DNA of 35,380 nucleotides from Nitrospirota bacterium (GTDB taxonomy: Bacteria > Nitrospirota > Thermodesulfovibrionia > Thermodesulfovibrionales > Magnetobacteriaceae). Positions 34,101 to 35,380 of this stretch are shown here, piece after piece. Within the stretch, counting starts at the first letter, position 1. Every line of letters begins with the position of its first letter. A program made the translations under genes and the position numbers. The notes under the pieces are model-generated. The model was not told the DNA's origin. It ran no database searches and saw only the letters and a list, made by a program, of their open reading frames with translations. The stretch is taken from positions 1 through 35,380 of the forward strand of contig JADFXD010000025.1 of assembly GCA_015233725.1 (NCBI GenBank), read 5' to 3'.

Positions 34101-35380
34101 CACGTCCGTGATGATATCTTCATGTCCGGTAAAGGTTTGCAGGCACTGTGCCTGCCCTATATCCCACAGGGCGATGCTCATGTCCTGGGAGGCCGAGAGG
34201 GCATAGCGGTGGTTGTTGCTTACGGCAAGGGCAGTGATCCCCATTGTATGACCCTTTAGGGTGGTAACGACCTTACCCGTGTGGAGAGCCACGAGGATGA
34301 GCCTTGAGTCGTTGCAACCTATCATTGCCATTTGAGGGACCATCTGGTCATTATCCGCTGTGGTATCCGACACGAGGGCAAGGGCGGTTATGCCGGAGTG
34401 TTCGAGAGCGAATCTGCTGGCTATGGCAAAGCCTGGCAGGGTGATATGGACGGCCTCCTCAATTGATTCTGGAAGCTCTCTGTATCGTTGCCTGCTGGCG
34501 GTATAAAATGCCTCGTAGTCCTCGTTGAGGTTTTTGAGGGCGAGGGCGTACCCTGTCACAACGGATGGGTCCTCCTTACCGGCCTGGATCAGTCGATTGA
34601 GGGCGGTCTTGGTCTCCCTCCATGAGTTGGCATCCTCGATGGGGGTTTCAGCGCTACAGTTCAGGAGGCCGACGTCACGGTAGACCTCAAGGTTGTCCGA
34701 ACCTGCCTCCGTCAACCCTTTGAGTATGTGGAGCGCCCTGTGCTCGTTTGAAAAAAACAGGGACAGCTTACCCATGAAGAACCTACCATGATTGGGCAGG
34801 GACAGTGTGTCGATGAACTCCTGCATCTTACCAAATGCCTCATCCTCGGACAGCACCCCTCTCTTACACTGGTAGAGTAAGAGGTTAAAGGCGGCCTGCT
34901 GGTGGAGCGGTTGTCGGTTAAGGGCATCTTTCCAGGCGCCTTCGGCCTTCTGCAACTGATTTATCGTGGCATATGAGACCCCCTGGTTGTTGTAGGAATC
35001 CGGTGCGAGCTCCTCCTGGCGTGCATCGGAGCGCGGGTACTCGTTACCGGTGAGGCGCTTGTAGATACCCTTTAGGCGGTCTCTGATCTCGGCGAAGTCC
35101 CTGGGTCTGTCGTATGGATCCTTTGCCAGACACTGAAGCATCAACTGGGCGAGTTCCTCGTCTATCGTTGGGGTAAACTCCGTCGGGTGAGGCGGGCTTG
35201 TCTCTGTGTGGAGCCTCTTCCACACGGTTATCTGGTAGAAGATGACACTGCTACGCTCCTGGTCTGTCAGCAAAAACGGGCGTCTTGAGCAGAAAAACTC
35301 ATACAGCATACATCCATACGCATAGATATCGGCGGGGAAGCCTGCATTGTGGGCATCCTCAAACTGCTCCGGGGCCATGT
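31152..35380 (-). CDS. Giant Ser/Thr protein kinase with WD40 propellers, membrane helix and HEAT repeats (partial, 5' end outside window)
   Basis: At least 1408 residues; the kinase N-lobe lies beyond the window. The visible part begins at the activation-segment APE motif (MAPEQFEDAHNAGFPADIYAYGCMLYEFF, with the subdomain IX Asp), ends the kinase C-lobe near residue 112, and continues with a TPR-like helical stretch (about 125-330). Two WD40 regions follow (about 335-640 and 730-1070) with repeats such as GHTMGITALAVSNNHRYALSAS and VAFSPDGQYFASGGKDATVSLW. One membrane helix is near 1136-1156 (LTVAVLIVLVVVGLAAYIY). The C-terminus (about 1290-1408) is HEAT-like, which would lie outside the cytoplasm. 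Two in-frame 9-residue units (QERPGASKN type) come from a 27-bp duplication at 33942-33995. Probably a membrane scaffold kinase; target unknown. Confidence 0.88.
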   Translation of the reverse strand, partial: MAPEQFEDAHNAGFPADIYAYGCMLYEFFCSRRPFLLTDQERSSVIFYQITVWKRLHTETSPPHPTEFTPTIDEELAQLMLQCLAKDPYDRPRDFAEIRDRLKGIYKRLTGNEYPRSDARQEELAPDSYNNQGVSYATINQLQKAEGAWKDALNRQPLHQQAAFNLLLYQCKRGVLSEDEAFGKMQEFIDTLSLPNHGRFFMGKLSLFFSNEHRALHILKGLTEAGSDNLEVYRDVGLLNCSAETPIEDANSWRETKTALNRLIQAGKEDPSVVTGYALALKNLNEDYEAFYTASRQRYRELPESIEEAVHITLPGFAIASRFALEHSGITALALVSDTTADNDQMVPQMAMIGCNDSRLILVALHTGKVVTTLKGHTMGITALAVSNNHRYALSASQDMSIALWDIGQAQCLQTFTGHEDIITDVLFVGSTAYAVSASMDGTIRAWDLRRGKGAGVFNTKSQERPGASKNQERPGASKGQAVYAIAISKDGKYVYSAMKSSAPCKWDTKTGRLLLSCQGQFTGSTTIALSADGKRLLTGGIDDTVCLFDTDTGECISTFRGHWGRITSVAFSHDDNFALSTGQRTVHVRDLKNGLLHTQFKYKGPIADAATSDRGHQILFAQDNELICLNYLNRYACNYALVPPASLRKGDIRFEFDRRIRAAKQSLETKDYPKVLSLIDSARELSGYADNAKVIELLASIPLIYKRSSIRAPIKTDEYSPLDEDGITALRLSYSGEHLFVAGTGGRAAMFDITTKHTQCLYDCSDYDSSKGRDKNFTGVITALVLSYCNNYVFTGCDSGKVICWNDDSSVPLIAYSRQYGGLSSMALTRSGQHLFSAGTNKDNYGIIRLWRTDTDNYMGRFDVADCGVMAIALSYNEKTVIAALEDGSLVFFDSVTGKERDRVEHNGIINAIALSPAISPDNSMFLTACQDGSIGLWNYNTRRLQARYDAHEEGATCVAFSPDGQYFASGGKDATVSLWSIHNQECLQKLQGHGDAVSAVVFSPDGWLLYSAGMDSKVIRWFLNWTLDQQQDIHCKTQANGIVSEFLSYQYRRGNVEKNKPSWSEDDLDILRSRIMAAGFEYASEELLKDKLPSYQDKWTESVPKFHTLEMDEPKSKDEISQQEHARTDRTKILRLTVAVLIVLVVVGLAAYIYTSRKDRYNELALSRFALFITNDDRAHEALDYVKGKSPGNCDIKDLNVYKDSYFYMVKTHLTAIMSTPPRTQQNVSCLVVLSAGKDVQDALISQFLGGNNAETLTALSYLLSYAGNDVLSPLLVALTDPPKAWEFSQDAVDKGARQRLVAQTIVYMGSTEAVNAIIEYALRDDIDTEPIAPYIRKIIASKRLDVDAALKTIERLMGNKSDEVRKNAVAALEFFKGSEAKRLAQKALTDNSEKVRTEAQKLLSD
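33942..33995 (-). repeat. Two 27-bp tandem palindromic units inside the giant kinase
   Basis: Units 33942-33968 and 33969-33995 differ by one base and both contain GCTCCAGGACGCTCCTGG. On the coding strand they give QERPGASK twice, between two WD40 blades. The same hairpin is found between genes at 7792-7806, 9079-9093 and 19040-19054. Confidence 0.9.

Overview
The window reads as a chromosomal segment of a free-living, probably Gram-negative bacterium: lspA, an MsbA-type exporter, FabF/FabZ/FabG-type lipid genes, secreted polysaccharide enzymes and pstB-phoU. Long multidomain signalling proteins and many GC-rich palindromic intergenic repeats suggest an uncultivated environmental lineage. A Nitrospirota-like or deltaproteobacterial-like host is my guess only; no rRNA or other taxonomic marker is present.

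Layout. 1-4126 (+): an ileS-lspA operon, then a GyrI-like protein. 4211-8972 (-): a small fatty-acid/polyketide-type set, fabG-acpS and 3-hydroxyacyl dehydratase-ketosynthase, which would read as one operon except that an AT-rich gene on the opposite strand (6233-7747) lies in its middle. That gene is the most interesting object here: one polypeptide that appears to join a CARF-like nucleotide sensor, a HEPN RNase and a minimal CRISPR polymerase (mCpol, GGDEF/Cas10-palm-like). It would be a nucleotide-signalling defence system in a single gene, with no CRISPR array or cas genes nearby. 9172-14193 (-) is a second AT-rich gene: a 1673-residue P-loop NTPase with membrane helices inserted between Walker A and Walker B (KAP-like) and a long helical C-terminal half. 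14411-16533 (-): a secreted DUF4015-type glycoside hydrolase-like protein and a polysaccharide deacetylase. 16733-20727 (+): a MEDS-LuxR regulator, malate dehydrogenase, nucleoside diphosphate kinase, a histone-deacetylase-family hydrolase and an orphan Phd-type antitoxin. 21032-25314 (+): a DNA methyltransferase, an HD protein, an MsbA-type exporter and an orphan HicA. 25677-27954 (-): a tandem array of five paralogous coiled-coil membrane proteins, the first of them truncated. 28108-29352 (+): a DUF1566-BACON-VCBS gene broken at both ends. 29513-30945 (+): pstB-phoU. 31152-window end (-): a partial giant Ser/Thr kinase with two WD40 regions, one membrane helix and HEAT repeats.

Repeats run through the whole window. 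One family is a ~150 bp palindromic MITE-like element with ends TAAGTACMTG and apparent TA target duplications; two copies are full length and many are fragments. A second element (~103 bp) has GGTAGTCCTGCA ends. Two short motifs, GCTCCAGGACGCTCCTGG and CTCCTTACAGTCGCTGGG, occur between genes and also inside genes in frame: duplicated 27-bp units in msbA and in the giant kinase, and single insertions in the signal-peptide region of two array proteins. This resembles the behaviour of Rickettsia palindromic elements. Several genes (mdh, the CARF-HEPN-mCpol gene, the KAP-like gene, the MEDS regulator and perhaps ileS) have a promoter-like -10 box only 6-9 nt before the start codon, which suggests leaderless mRNAs.
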